Assembly: GCF_003112575.1 (NCBI RefSeq)
Contig: NZ_BEWC01000007.1
Span: forward strand, 496,001-560,000
Direction of reading: 5' to 3'
Length of the DNA stretch: 64,000 nucleotides
DNA from: Streptomyces ardesiacus
Lineage (GTDB): Bacteria > Actinomycetota > Actinomycetes > Streptomycetales > Streptomycetaceae
The notes under the pieces are model-generated. The model was not told the origin of the DNA. It ran no database searches and saw only the letters and a program-made list of their open reading frames with translations. Position 1 is the first letter of the stretch. Each line of letters begins with the position of its first letter. Made by a program: the position numbers and the translations under genes. Below, one piece after another: positions 16,034 through 24,621 of this stretch.

Positions 16034-18331
16034 ATGACCAGCACCACCGCGGACACCCGCACCGCCTCGACGACGACCGACCCCGGCGGCGACACCGGCA
16101 CCGCTCTCGCCGAGGTCGAGCTGCTGATCGGCGGGATGACCTGCGCCTCCTGCGCGGCCCGCGTCGAGAAGAAGCTCAACCGCATGGACGGCGTCACCGC
16201 CACGGTGAACTACGCGACGGAGAAGGCCCGGATCAGCCACCCGGCGACCACCGAGGTCGCCGACCTGATCGCCACCGTCGTGAAGACCGGGTACACGGCC
16301 GAGGAACCGGCGCCGCCGCCCGAGCCCGCCGACGGGCCCGCCACCGCTCGGGGCCACGACGGCAACGGCGGTGACGACGACCCGGAGCTGTCCGCGCTGC
16401 GCCGGCGCCTGACCGTCTCGGTGCTGCTGGCCGCCCCCGTGGTCCTGCTGGCGATGGTTCCGGCACTCCAGTTCGACAACTGGCAGTGGCTCTCGCTCAC
16501 CCTGGCCGCGCCCGTGGTGGTCTGGGGCGGCCTGCCCTTCCACCGCGCCGCCTGGACGGGCGTCCGGCACGGCGCGGCCACCATGGACACGCTGGTCTCG
16601 CTCGGCACCCTGGCCGCGTTCGGCTGGTCGCTGTGGGCGCTGTTCTTCGGGGACGCGGGCATGCCGGGCATGCGGCACGGCTTCGACCTCACCGTCTCCC
16701 GCGCCGACGGCGCCTCCGCGATCTACCTGGAGGCAGCCGCCGGGGTCACCGCCTTCCTGCTCCTCGGCCGCTGGCTGGAGGCCCGCGCCAAGCGCCGTGC
16801 CGGGGCCACGCTGCGCGCGCTGATGGAGCTGGGCGCCAAGGACGTCGCCGTCCTGCGCGACGGAGGCGAGGTGCGGATACCGGTGGCCCGGCTCGCGGTG
16901 GGCGACCGGTTCGTCGTCCGCCCCGGCGAGAAGATCGCCACCGACGGCACGGTGACCGAGGGCGCCTCGGCCGTGGACACCTCCCTGCTGACGGGCGAGT
17001 CGGTGCCGGTGGACGTGGCCGTGGGCGACGCCGTCACGGGTGCCACGGTGAACGCCGGGGGACGGCTGGTCGTGGAGGCCACCCGGGTGGGCGCGGACAC
17101 CCGGCTGGCCCGGATGGCGAAGCTGGTGGAGGACGCGCAGAGCGGCAAGGCCCGGGTGCAGCGCCTCGCCGACCGGATCTCGGGGGTCTTCGTCCCCGTC
17201 GTCCTGCTGATCGCGGTCGCCACCTTCGGCGGCTGGCTGGGCGCCACGGGCGACACGGTCGCCGCGTTCACCGCGGCCGTCGCCGTCCTGATCATCGCCT
17301 GCCCGTGCGCGCTGGGGCTCGCCACGCCGACCGCGCTGCTGGTGGGCACCGGCCGGGGCGCCCAGCTCGGCATCCTCATCAAGGGCCCGGAAGTACTGGA
17401 GTCCACCCGTCGCGTCGACACGGTGGTCCTCGACAAGACCGGCACCGTCACCACCGGCCGCATGACCCTGCACGAGGTGTACGCCGCCGAGGGCACCGAC
17501 GAGGAGGAGCTGCTACGGCTCGCCGGCGCCGTGGAGCACGCCTCCGAGCACCCCGTGGCCCGCGCGGTCGCGGCCGGCGCCGAGGAGCGGCTGGGCGCGC
17601 TGCCCGGCGTGGAGGACTTCGAGAACGTCCCCGGGCGGGGCGTACGGGCCCGCGTGGCGGGCCGCGAGGTGGCCGTGGGGCGCCTGTACGACGGCCTGCC
17701 GCCCGACGTCGCAGCCGCCCGCGACGAGGCCGAGCGGCGGGGCCGTACGGCCGTCGTCGTCGGCTGGGACGGCGAGGCGCGCGGCGTCGTCGCCGTGGCC
17801 GACGCGGTGAAGGAGACCAGCGCCGAGGCGGTGACCCGGCTGCGCCAGCTGGGCCTGACCCCCGTCCTGCTGACGGGCGACAACCGCCGGGTGGCCGAGT
17901 CGGTCGCGGCGGCCGTCGGCATCGACGAGGTGATCGCCGAGGTGCTGCCCGAGGAGAAGGCCGCGGTGGTGGAGCGGCTGCGGGCCGAGGGCCGTACGGT
18001 CGCCATGGTCGGCGACGGCGTCAACGACGCGGCGGCGCTCGCCACCGCCGACCTGGGGCTCGCGTTGGGCACGGGGACGGACGCGGCGATCGAGGCGGGC
18101 GACCTGACGCTGGTGCGCGGGGACCTCAGGGTGGCGGCGGACGCGATCCGGCTGTCCCGGCGCACCCTGTCCACCATCAAGGGCAACCTCGTGTGGGCCT
18201 TCGGCTACAACGTGGCCGCGCTGCCGCTGGCCGCCGCCGGGCTGCTGAACCCGATGATCGCGGGGGCGGCGATGGCCTTCTCGTCGGTCTTCGTGGTGAC
18301 CAACAGCCTCCGCCTGCGCGCCTTTCACTGA
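16034..18331 (+). CDS. copA: Copper-exporting P1B-type ATPase
   Basis: A 765-residue inner-membrane Cu(I) pump. Seen: one N-terminal HMA domain with GMTCASC (Cys37, Cys40), an acidic linker, and helix pairs. The membrane metal site is CPC (423-425) in IIACPCALGLATP. The phosphorylated Asp467 lies in DKTGTVTTG, the HP motif in SEHPVARAV, and the hinge is MVGDGVNDAAAL. The C-terminal helices carry the family's YN (GYNVAALPLAA) and MxxSS (MAFSS) motifs. It starts ATG 35 bp after copZ and shares its CsoR-controlled promoter. It has only one HMA domain, common in actinobacteria. Confidence 0.95.
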   Translation: MTSTTADTRTASTTTDPGGDTGTALAEVELLIGGMTCASCAARVEKKLNRMDGVTATVNYATEKARISHPATTEVADLIATVVKTGYTAEEPAPPPEPADGPATARGHDGNGGDDDPELSALRRRLTVSVLLAAPVVLLAMVPALQFDNWQWLSLTLAAPVVVWGGLPFHRAAWTGVRHGAATMDTLVSLGTLAAFGWSLWALFFGDAGMPGMRHGFDLTVSRADGASAIYLEAAAGVTAFLLLGRWLEARAKRRAGATLRALMELGAKDVAVLRDGGEVRIPVARLAVGDRFVVRPGEKIATDGTVTEGASAVDTSLLTGESVPVDVAVGDAVTGATVNAGGRLVVEATRVGADTRLARMAKLVEDAQSGKARVQRLADRISGVFVPVVLLIAVATFGGWLGATGDTVAAFTAAVAVLIIACPCALGLATPTALLVGTGRGAQLGILIKGPEVLESTRRVDTVVLDKTGTVTTGRMTLHEVYAAEGTDEEELLRLAGAVEHASEHPVARAVAAGAEERLGALPGVEDFENVPGRGVRARVAGREVAVGRLYDGLPPDVAAARDEAERRGRTAVVVGWDGEARGVVAVADAVKETSAEAVTRLRQLGLTPVLLTGDNRRVAESVAAAVGIDEVIAEVLPEEKAAVVERLRAEGRTVAMVGDGVNDAAALATADLGLALGTGTDAAIEAGDLTLVRGDLRVAADAIRLSRRTLSTIKGNLVWAFGYNVAALPLAAAGLLNPMIAGAAMAFSSVFVVTNSLRLRAFH

Positions 18332-18692
18332 CCGCGTGGTGGTCCGCAAGTCACGCAGGTCGTGGGGCTGAGCCTCTGGAGTCCGGCACCCGCCTCACAT
18401 AAGCTCTTCACAAGGCTCGCGCAACTTCCTTACGCTGGAGGCCCGTGCGACGTACGGGTCTCTTGCGCACGTAAGGGACATGTGCAAGAGACGCAGATCA
18501 CAGTGATGCGAACGTAACCATCTAAGGGGTTCGAAGGTCTAAGTTGGCGATGTCAGGCAGCGTCTTGGGGGGCGCGACCTGGCATCTGGGGACGTCTTGG
18601 GGGACTTTCCCAGAGCTGCGTTGCCGGGACACGTACACCGGGAAGCTTTGAGCGGCCCTCCCGGGCGTGCGCTGTCCCGGCAGACCGCACGG

Positions 18693-18743
18693 CGAGCACG
18701 ACGAGCACGACGAGCACGACAACAGCGAGTACGACAACAGCGA
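18693..18743 (+). repeat. 9-bp in-frame tandem repeat
   Basis: CGAGCACGA occurs three times in tandem (18693-18719), followed by CAACAGCGA twice, separated by GTACGA. All units are multiples of codons. In the best-looking frame they encode HDE/HDN/SEYDNS. Confidence 0.8.
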
Positions 18744-18808
18744 TTCAGGCGCTGTCCTCACAGACGCCCGGCCGGATCCCGTGGGGGGAATCCGCACCGG
18801 GACATGGG

Positions 18809-18858
18809 AAGGCGCCCTGGTTCGTCGGCCCGTGGGGGGACCGGCGCCAGGGCGCCTT
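18809..18858 (+). terminator. Terminator of the unassigned plus-strand transcript
   Basis: AAGGCGCCCTGG (18809-18820) pairs exactly with 18847-18858, followed by TCTGCTG. No recognised plus-strand gene ends here, which is the main evidence for a transcript in this gap. Confidence 0.7.
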
Positions 18859-18897
18859 CTGCTGTCCCCACACCGTTCGGGGGCCCGGGCACGGAAA

Positions 18898-18928
18898 AGT
18901 CCCGTACCACGCGGGGCGGTACGGGACT
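18898..18928 (-). terminator. Terminator after citA
   Basis: An 11-bp perfect stem (18898-18908/18918-18928) with a 9-nt loop. On the minus strand it is followed by TTTCC, about 30 nt past the citA stop. Confidence 0.8.
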
Positions 18929-18959
18929 CACCAGGTGCGCTGCGGGGGTGCCGTGTGGC

Positions 18960-20258
18960 TCAGCGCTCCTCGACGGGCACGAAGTCGCGCTCGACGACGC
19001 CCGTGTAGATCTGGCGCGGGCGGCCGATGCGGGAACCCGGCTCCTTGATCATCTCGTGCCACTGGGCGATCCAGCCCGGCAGACGGCCGAGGGCGAACAG
19101 GACCGTGAACATCTCGGTCGGGAAGCCCATGGCCCGGTAGATCAGGCCGGTGTAGAAGTCGACGTTCGGGTAGAGGCTGCGCGAGACGAAGTAGTCGTCG
19201 GAGAGCGCGTGCTCCTCCAGCTTCAGGGCGATGTCCAGCAGCTCGTCGGACTTGCCGAGGGCGGAGAGGACGTCGTGCGCGGCAGCCTTGATGATCTTGG
19301 CGCGCGGGTCGAAGTTCTTGTACACCCGGTGGCCGAAGCCCATCAGGCGGACGCCGTCCTCCTTGTTCTTCACCTTGCGGATGAAGGAGTCGACGTCGCC
19401 GCCCGCGTCGCGGATGCCTTCCAGCATCTCCAGCACCGACTGGTTGGCGCCGCCGTGCAGCGGGCCCCACAGGGCGTTGATGCCGGCGGAGATCGAGGCG
19501 AACATGTTCGCCTGCGAGGAGCCGACCAGGCGGACGGTGGAGGTCGAGCAGTTCTGCTCGTGGTCCGCGTGCAGGATCAGCAGCTTGTCGAGGGCCGCGA
19601 CGACCGTCGGGTCCAGCTCGTACTCCTGCGCCGGGACCGAGAAGGTCATGCGCAGGAAGTTCTCGACGTAGCCGAGGTCGTTGCGCGGGTAGACGAACGG
19701 GTGGCCGATCGACTTCTTGTACGCGTAGGCCGCGATCGTCGGGAGCTTGGCGAGCAGCCGGATCGTGGAGAGGTTGCGCTGACGCTCGTCGAACGGGTTG
19801 TGGCTGTCCTGGTAGAACGTCGACAGCGCGGAGACGACCGACGACAGCATGGCCATCGGGTGGGCGTCGCGCGGGAAGCCCTTGTAGAAGTTCTTGACGT
19901 CCTCGTGCAGCAGGGTGTGCTGGGTGATCTCGCCCTTGAACGCGGACAGCTCGTCGACGGTCGGCAGCTCACCGTTGATCAGCAGGTAGGCGACCTCGAC
20001 GAAGGAGGAGCGCTCGGCCAGCTGCTCGATCGGGTAGCCGCGGTACCGCAGGATGCCGGCTTCGCCGTCCAGATAGGTAATGGCGGATTTGTAGGCGGCG
20101 GTGTTGCCGTATCCGCTGTCCAGCGTCACCAGACCGGTCTGGGCGCGGAGCTTCCCGATGTCGAAGCCCTTGTCGCCGACGGTGCTGTCGATCACCGGGT
20201 AGGTGTACTCGCCATCGCCGTACCGCAGTACTACCGAGTTGTTGGTGTGCTCGCTCAC
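18960..20258 (-). CDS. citA: Citrate synthase (type II)
   Basis: A 432-residue cytosolic enzyme that condenses oxaloacetate and acetyl-CoA to citrate, the entry step of the TCA cycle. Seen: HADHEQNCSTSTVRLVGSS (catalytic His region), GPLHGGANQSV (second His), MGFGHRVYKNFDPRA (CoA/oxaloacetate binding and Asp region) and the C-terminal PRQIYTG. The N-terminal domain (SVVLRYGDGEYTYPVIDSTVGDKGFDI) is typical of the hexameric bacterial type. I chose the GTG at 20258 because GAGGGAAG lies 5 nt upstream; a GTG at 20270 lacks this. The gene is monocistronic with its own terminator. Confidence 0.95.
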   Translation of the reverse strand: MSEHTNNSVVLRYGDGEYTYPVIDSTVGDKGFDIGKLRAQTGLVTLDSGYGNTAAYKSAITYLDGEAGILRYRGYPIEQLAERSSFVEVAYLLINGELPTVDELSAFKGEITQHTLLHEDVKNFYKGFPRDAHPMAMLSSVVSALSTFYQDSHNPFDERQRNLSTIRLLAKLPTIAAYAYKKSIGHPFVYPRNDLGYVENFLRMTFSVPAQEYELDPTVVAALDKLLILHADHEQNCSTSTVRLVGSSQANMFASISAGINALWGPLHGGANQSVLEMLEGIRDAGGDVDSFIRKVKNKEDGVRLMGFGHRVYKNFDPRAKIIKAAAHDVLSALGKSDELLDIALKLEEHALSDDYFVSRSLYPNVDFYTGLIYRAMGFPTEMFTVLFALGRLPGWIAQWHEMIKEPGSRIGRPRQIYTGVVERDFVPVEER

Positions 20259-20363
20259 GTCTTCCCTCACCGACGTAGTGCCTCATCTTCGAGGTGCCCT
20301 GACTGTCTCTACCATCCCCCACTTGGCTCAGGAGAGTGCACTCGGGGTCGACCATCGGGCCTA

Positions 20364-20386
20364 TTGGCGGCACTCAGTGCCGCCAA
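20364..20386. promoter_or_regulatory. 23-bp perfect inverted repeat upstream of citA
   Basis: Arms TTGGCGGCACT and AGTGCCGCCAA flank a single C. It is 106 bp before the citA start and 110 bp after the stop of the helicase gene. It may be an operator for citA, or a terminator for the helicase gene. The one-base centre favours a protein-binding site, but a smaller stem with a 5-nt loop can also form. Confidence 0.55.
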
Positions 20387-20495
20387 CTTGCTCATCCTGC
20401 CCGCTGCGGAGCCCATCCGGAAGTGCTCTGTGACCTTTCCGACTCGTTTGATCGATCATTTTTTTCACACGGTCCGAGAGGTTTACGGGAAGGAT

Positions 20496-22757
20496 TCACG
20501 TCCGGGCGCCCGCCAGCCGGAAGTCGAGCGCCGTGCAGCGCCGTCCGGCCGACACCGTCCGCACCGCCTGCCCGATCGCCCTGCGCGATCCGACGAGCAC
20601 GACCAGCTTCTTCGCCCGGGTGACCGCCGTGTACAGCAGGTTCCGCTGGAGCATCATCCAGGCGCCGGTCGTCACGGGGATCACCACCGCCGGGTACTCG
20701 CTGCCCTGGGAGCGGTGGATGGTGACCGCGTACGCGTGGGCCAGTTCGTCCAGTTCGTCGAAGTCGTACGGCACCTCCTCGTCCTCGTCCGTCAGCACGG
20801 TGAGGCGCTGGTCCACGGGATCCAGCGAGGTGACGACGCCGACGGTGCCGTTGAAGACGCCGTTCTCGCCCTTCTCGTAATTGTTGCGGATCTGGGTGAC
20901 CTTGTCGCCGACGCGGAAGACCCGGCCGCCGAACCGCTTCTCCGGCACGTCCGGGCGGCCCGGGGTGACGGCCTGCTGGAGCAGCCCGTTCAGCGTCCCG
21001 GCGCCGGCGGGTCCCCGGTGCATGGGAGCCAGCACCTGCACGTCCCGGCGCGGGTCGAGGCCGAACTTCGCGGGGATGCGGCGCGCGGCGACGTCCACCG
21101 TGAGCCGCCCCGCCTCCTCGGTGTCGTCCTCGACGAAGAGGAAGAAGTCCTTCATCCCGTCGGTGACGGGGTGCTGTCCCGCGTTGATCCGGTGGGCGTT
21201 GGTGACGACGCCGGACTGCTGGGCCTGGCGGAAGACGCGGGTGAGCCGGACGGCGGGCACGGGGCTGCCGGGCGCCAGCAGGTCCCGCAGCACCTCGCCG
21301 GCCCCGACGCTGGGCAACTGGTCGACGTCCCCGACGAGCAGCAGATGGGCCCCGGGCGGGACGGCCTTGGCGAGCTTGTTGGCGAGCAGCAGGTCCAGCA
21401 TCGACGCCTCGTCCACCACGACGAGGTCGGCGTCGAGGGGTCGCTCCCGGTCGTAGGCCGCGTCGCCGCCGGGCTTCAGCTCCAGCAGCCGGTGCACGGT
21501 GGACGCCTCGGCGCCGGTCAGCTCGGCGAGCCGCTTGGCGGCCCGGCCGGTGGGGGCGGCGAGCACGACCTTCGCCTTCTTGGCCCGCGCCAGCTCCACG
21601 ATCGACCGCACGGTGAAGGACTTGCCGCAGCCGGGCCCGCCGGTGAGGACGGCGACCTTCTCGCTCAGCGCGAGCCTGACGGCCTCCTCCTGCTCGGGCG
21701 CGAGATCGGCACCCGTGCGCCGCCTGAGCCAGGCGAGCGCCTTGTCCCAGGCCACGTCCCGGAAGGCGGGCATCCGGTCCTCGTCCGTGTGGAGCAGGCG
21801 CCGGAGCTGACCGGCCAGGGCCTGCTCGGCCCGGTGGAAGGGGACGAGGTAGACGGCGGTGACGGGCTCGCCGCCGTCGGGGCCGGGCACCTTCTCCCGT
21901 ACGACACCGGGGTCGCCGTCCGGGTCCTCGGGCTCGGCGGCCAGCTCGCCGAGGCACTCGATGACGAGCCCGGTGTCCACCTGGAGCAGCTTCACCGCGT
22001 CGGCGATCAGCCTCTCCTCGGGGAGGTAGCAGTGCCCCTGGTCGGTGGCCTGCGACAGCGCGTACTGGAGACCGGCCTTCACCCGCTCCGGGCTGTCGTG
22101 GGGGATGCCGACGGACTGGGCGATCTTGTCGGCCGTGAGGAAGCCGATGCCCCAGACGTCGGCGGCGAGCCGGTAGGGCTGGTTCTTCACGACGGAGATC
22201 GAGGCGTCGCCGTACTTCTTGTAGATGCGGACGGCGATGGAGGTGGACACCTCGACGGTCTGGAGGAAGAGCATGACCTCCTTGATCGCCTTCTGCTCCT
22301 CCCAGGCGTCGGCGATCTTCTTCGTCCGCTTGGGTCCGAGGCCGGGGACCTCGATGAGCCGCTTGGGCTCCTCCTCGATGATCGTGAGGGTGTCCAGCCC
22401 GAAGTGCTGCGTGATGCGGTCGGCGAAGACCGGCCCGATCCCCTTGACCAGCCCGGAGCCGAGATAGCGCCGGATGCCCTGGACGGTGGCGGGCAGGAGG
22501 GTCGTGTAGTTCTCCACGTGGAACTGCTTGCCGTACTGCGGGTGCGACCCCCAGCGCCCCTCCATCCGCAGCGACTCCCCCACCTGCGCGCCCAGCAGCG
22601 CGCCGACGACGGTCAGCAGGTCGCCGGCGCCTCTGCCGGTGTCGACGCGGGCGACCGTGTAGCCGTTCTCCTCGTTGGCGTACGTGATCCGCTCCAGGAC
22701 GCCTTCGAGCGTGGCGAGCCGCCGCTCGCCCGGGGCCGCGGGGGGCTGGTTGGGCAT
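20496..22757 (-). CDS. recD2: RecD2-like ATP-dependent DNA helicase (SF1)
   Basis: A 753-residue 5'-3' helicase of the RecD2/TraA type, which acts outside a RecBCD complex. Seen: an OB-fold-like N-terminus (LEGVLERITYANEENGYTVARV), helix-hairpin-helix repeats (LVKGIGPVFADRI, IEVPGLGPKRTKKIADAW, VWGIGFLTADKIAQ), Walker A LTGGPGCGKSFT, Walker B VVVDEASMLD, motif III LLVGDVDQLPSVG, and the C-terminal UvrD-like motifs YAVTIHRSQGSEYPAVV and LLYTAVTRAKK. It starts ATG. Its role is probably DNA repair or replication. It stands alone, with no recB or recC nearby. Confidence 0.92.
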   Translation of the reverse strand: MPNQPPAAPGERRLATLEGVLERITYANEENGYTVARVDTGRGAGDLLTVVGALLGAQVGESLRMEGRWGSHPQYGKQFHVENYTTLLPATVQGIRRYLGSGLVKGIGPVFADRITQHFGLDTLTIIEEEPKRLIEVPGLGPKRTKKIADAWEEQKAIKEVMLFLQTVEVSTSIAVRIYKKYGDASISVVKNQPYRLAADVWGIGFLTADKIAQSVGIPHDSPERVKAGLQYALSQATDQGHCYLPEERLIADAVKLLQVDTGLVIECLGELAAEPEDPDGDPGVVREKVPGPDGGEPVTAVYLVPFHRAEQALAGQLRRLLHTDEDRMPAFRDVAWDKALAWLRRRTGADLAPEQEEAVRLALSEKVAVLTGGPGCGKSFTVRSIVELARAKKAKVVLAAPTGRAAKRLAELTGAEASTVHRLLELKPGGDAAYDRERPLDADLVVVDEASMLDLLLANKLAKAVPPGAHLLLVGDVDQLPSVGAGEVLRDLLAPGSPVPAVRLTRVFRQAQQSGVVTNAHRINAGQHPVTDGMKDFFLFVEDDTEEAGRLTVDVAARRIPAKFGLDPRRDVQVLAPMHRGPAGAGTLNGLLQQAVTPGRPDVPEKRFGGRVFRVGDKVTQIRNNYEKGENGVFNGTVGVVTSLDPVDQRLTVLTDEDEEVPYDFDELDELAHAYAVTIHRSQGSEYPAVVIPVTTGAWMMLQRNLLYTAVTRAKKLVVLVGSRRAIGQAVRTVSAGRRCTALDFRLAGART

Positions 22758-22849
22758 GGGTCGACGGTACCGGTGGGGTGTGACAGCGGTGCGGGGTCCG
22801 GCATGATCACGCGCACACGCGGTGCGACCCGGTCTGCGGAGGGGAAATC

Positions 22850-23401
22850 ATGGGGCTGAGCTACGGCTACGACATCTTCCTGCGCCCTCGCCGCGTCGCG
22901 GGGGCGCTGACCGCCGTGGCCGGGCTGGCGCCCCCGAACCGGGACGTGCCCCCGCTCGACGTCACGCTGCCCGGGGGCGAGCGGGTCGTCCTGCCGTTCA
23001 CGTCCGGCTTCGGCAGCGAGCCGGTCGACTGCTCCGGGCGCGACACGCTGGAGCTGGACACGTCCCTCATGTTCCCGGTCGACGACGCGGTGCGTGCGTA
23101 CGCGGAGTCGTACGGTCTGCCGCCCGAGCGGAACGGGCGGGTACGGATCGGGTACGTCTACCTGACGGTCCGGTTCGCGTCCTTCCTGGACCCCGGGTAC
23201 ACCGCCCTGGAGTTCTGGGCGCCGACGTCGGGCATCAGCCGCCTGTTCGAGCGGTCGGCGAGCATCAGGGAGACGTTCACCGGCCTCGCCGCCGCCGTCG
23301 GTGCCGAGTGCTGCCAGTTCGACGTGGGCGACGGCAGCCCCGGGGAGGTGTGCTGGGTCAGCGGGGAGGCGGGGTTCCCTCCGTCTCCTTCACCGTCGTG
23401 A
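22850..23401 (+). CDS. Hypothetical protein next to a WhiJ-like regulatory set
   Basis: A 183-residue protein, start ATG after GGAGGGGA. I recognise no domain. It has no signal peptide or membrane helix. The sequence is mixed alpha/beta: MGLSYGYDIFLRPRRVAGAL, then LPGGERVVLPFTSGF, then GRVRIGYVYLTVRFASFLDPGYTALEFWAPTSGISRLFERS. Its 3' end overlaps the convergent DUF397 gene by 44 nt. It may be an immunity or partner protein of that cluster, but nothing in the sequence proves this. Confidence 0.7.
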   Translation: MGLSYGYDIFLRPRRVAGALTAVAGLAPPNRDVPPLDVTLPGGERVVLPFTSGFGSEPVDCSGRDTLELDTSLMFPVDDAVRAYAESYGLPPERNGRVRIGYVYLTVRFASFLDPGYTALEFWAPTSGISRLFERSASIRETFTGLAAAVGAECCQFDVGDGSPGEVCWVSGEAGFPPSPSPS

Positions 23402-23555
23402 GGAAGCGGGTGAAGGCGGCGCGGGGGAAGGTGAGGGTGGCTCGGGCGGGGGTCTTGCTGTCACGAACGGCGACGTGAGTGGCCGACGTGGCTATCTCCA
23501 CGCAGTTGTTGCCGTCGCCCTCGCCCGAGTACGACGACCTACGCCAGTTGCCCAT
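23358..23555 (-). CDS. DUF397 small protein (AbaA-like)
   Basis: A 65-residue DUF397 protein with the hallmark WRRSSYSGEGDGNNCVEIA...VAVRDSKTPARATLTFPRAAFTRFL. In Streptomyces, such proteins are encoded in tens of paralogous loci next to a WhiJ-like XRE regulator and often an anti-sigma-like ATPase; members influence sporulation or antibiotic production. The ATG lies 6 nt after the regulator stop, so the two form an operon. The product is small and probably cytosolic. The molecular function of DUF397 is not established. Confidence 0.9.
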   Translation of the reverse strand: MGNWRRSSYSGEGDGNNCVEIATSATHVAVRDSKTPARATLTFPRAAFTRFLTTVKETEGTPPPR

Positions 23556-23561
23556 GGGTGC

Positions 23562-24401
23562 TCACAGCTCCTTCGTCAGCCGGTGGATGAAGTCACGCGA
23601 TCGATCCGGGTTGAGCGAGACCTCCTCCACCTTACGGAAGCGCGTTCGATAGGCGCCGAGTTGGGCCTCGGAGTCGATGAGGAACGCGCCATGGGGAGCG
23701 TCGCGCGCCACCGTGTCCAGCTTGCGTACAACCCCGCCGACGTACGTCATCGTGCTTGAGGCCCTGGCGAACCCGTCCAGATCGAACGGGATGACCCGCA
23801 AGGTGACACGGTCGGACTCGGAAGCCTCCAGGAGGTGTACGAGCTGAGACCGCGTGGCGGCACGATCGCCCACCCTGATACGGAGTGCCGACTCGTGGAT
23901 CACGATGTCGTGAGGAAACGCGGCCTTCCTCTGCCGCGTCAGACGGTGACGCACACGCAGTTCCAACTCCTCACTGGTCAGTTCGGGAATCCTCGACGAG
24001 AAGACGGCCCGGGCGTAGTCCTCCGTCTGCAACAAGCCGGGCACATAGAGGACGGCGACGTCCTGCTGGAAGGCCGCGTAGTGATCCAGCTCCGCCAGAT
24101 CCAGAAACGGCGTGGGCAGCAGTCCTCGGTACTCCTCCCACCAACCCTTCGTGCGGTCAGTGGCCATTTCCGCCAAGGCATCGACGAGGGCCTCGTCCGT
24201 GCAGGCGTAGTGAGATGCCAGGCGCCGGAGCCGCTGCTCACTGACCCCCGACAGCCCTGACTCGATCTGGCTGATCTGAACGTTGCTTACGCCAAGCATG
24301 CTCGCCGCCTGCCGAGCGGTGAGGCCGGCCGCCTCGCGCATCCTGCGCAGTTCCACCGCCAGGCGCAGTTGCCGCGCCGTCGGTTCACGCCTCGTCGGCA
24401 A
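23562..24401 (-). CDS. XRE-family regulator with DUF5753 (WhiJ-like)
   Basis: A 279-residue DNA-binding protein. The N-terminal XRE HTH is at about 12-67 (MREAAGLTARQAASMLGVSNVQISQIESG). The C-terminal DUF5753 domain is at about 95-275 (YVPGLLQTEDYARAVF, RLTRQRKAAF, HESALRIRVGD, TLRVIPFDLDGFARA). WhiJ-like proteins are pleiotropic Streptomyces developmental repressors thought to be modulated by their DUF397 partners. The start is TTG at 24401, 6 nt after GAGGAG; no in-frame ATG or GTG fits better. It is divergent from the ATPase gene across 220 bp. Confidence 0.9.
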   Translation of the reverse strand: MPTRREPTARQLRLAVELRRMREAAGLTARQAASMLGVSNVQISQIESGLSGVSEQRLRRLASHYACTDEALVDALAEMATDRTKGWWEEYRGLLPTPFLDLAELDHYAAFQQDVAVLYVPGLLQTEDYARAVFSSRIPELTSEELELRVRHRLTRQRKAAFPHDIVIHESALRIRVGDRAATRSQLVHLLEASESDRVTLRVIPFDLDGFARASSTMTYVGGVVRKLDTVARDAPHGAFLIDSEAQLGAYRTRFRKVEEVSLNPDRSRDFIHRLTKEL

Positions 24402-24621
24402 TCGCCGCTCCTCACCTCAACGCGTCTGCTGACACGACTCGTTCGGGGTGAAGATTACGCGACCGGCTTGCTCCGCCGAAACTTTAAGGTCTACCGTCGG
24501 TGACGCGACGCACACCGTGCGACACCGGCCACCGGAAGCGCACCGCCCCGTCCTGCCACGACGGCTGCGGCAATGACACCGGGCCCGCTCTCACCCCACC
24601 GCCCTCCACGAGGAGTCCCGC

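Larger units (their letters stand above)
18407..18858 (+). ncRNA. Candidate transcript: promoter, hairpin leader, short ORFs, strong terminator
   Basis: A promoter-like TTCACA (18407-18412)/TACGCT (18431-18436) precedes a hairpin (GTCTCTTGC at 18458 with GCAAGAGAC ending at 18492). Next comes a 33-codon frame (ATG 18550, TGA 18649-18651; it starts MSGSVLGGATWHLGTSWGTF). The same frame reopens and encodes a HDEHDEHDNSEYDNSD repeat at 18685-18743. A 12-bp perfect stem with a 26-nt loop (18809-18820/18847-18858), followed by TCTGCTG, closes the unit before citA. No known RNA family or protein is recognised. It could be a small RNA, a small-protein mRNA, or the leader of a lost gene. Confidence 0.35.

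Noticed and set aside
18649..18651. Selenocysteine or programmed readthrough at the in-frame TGA
   Set aside because: There is no sign of a selenocysteine insertion element or of a selenoprotein family, and the frame beyond runs through a terminator, so a simple stop is more likely.
18597..22859. 1420-codon plus-strand open frame across citA and the helicase
   Set aside because: Both genes on the minus strand have full-length conserved motifs; the plus frame has shadow-type composition.
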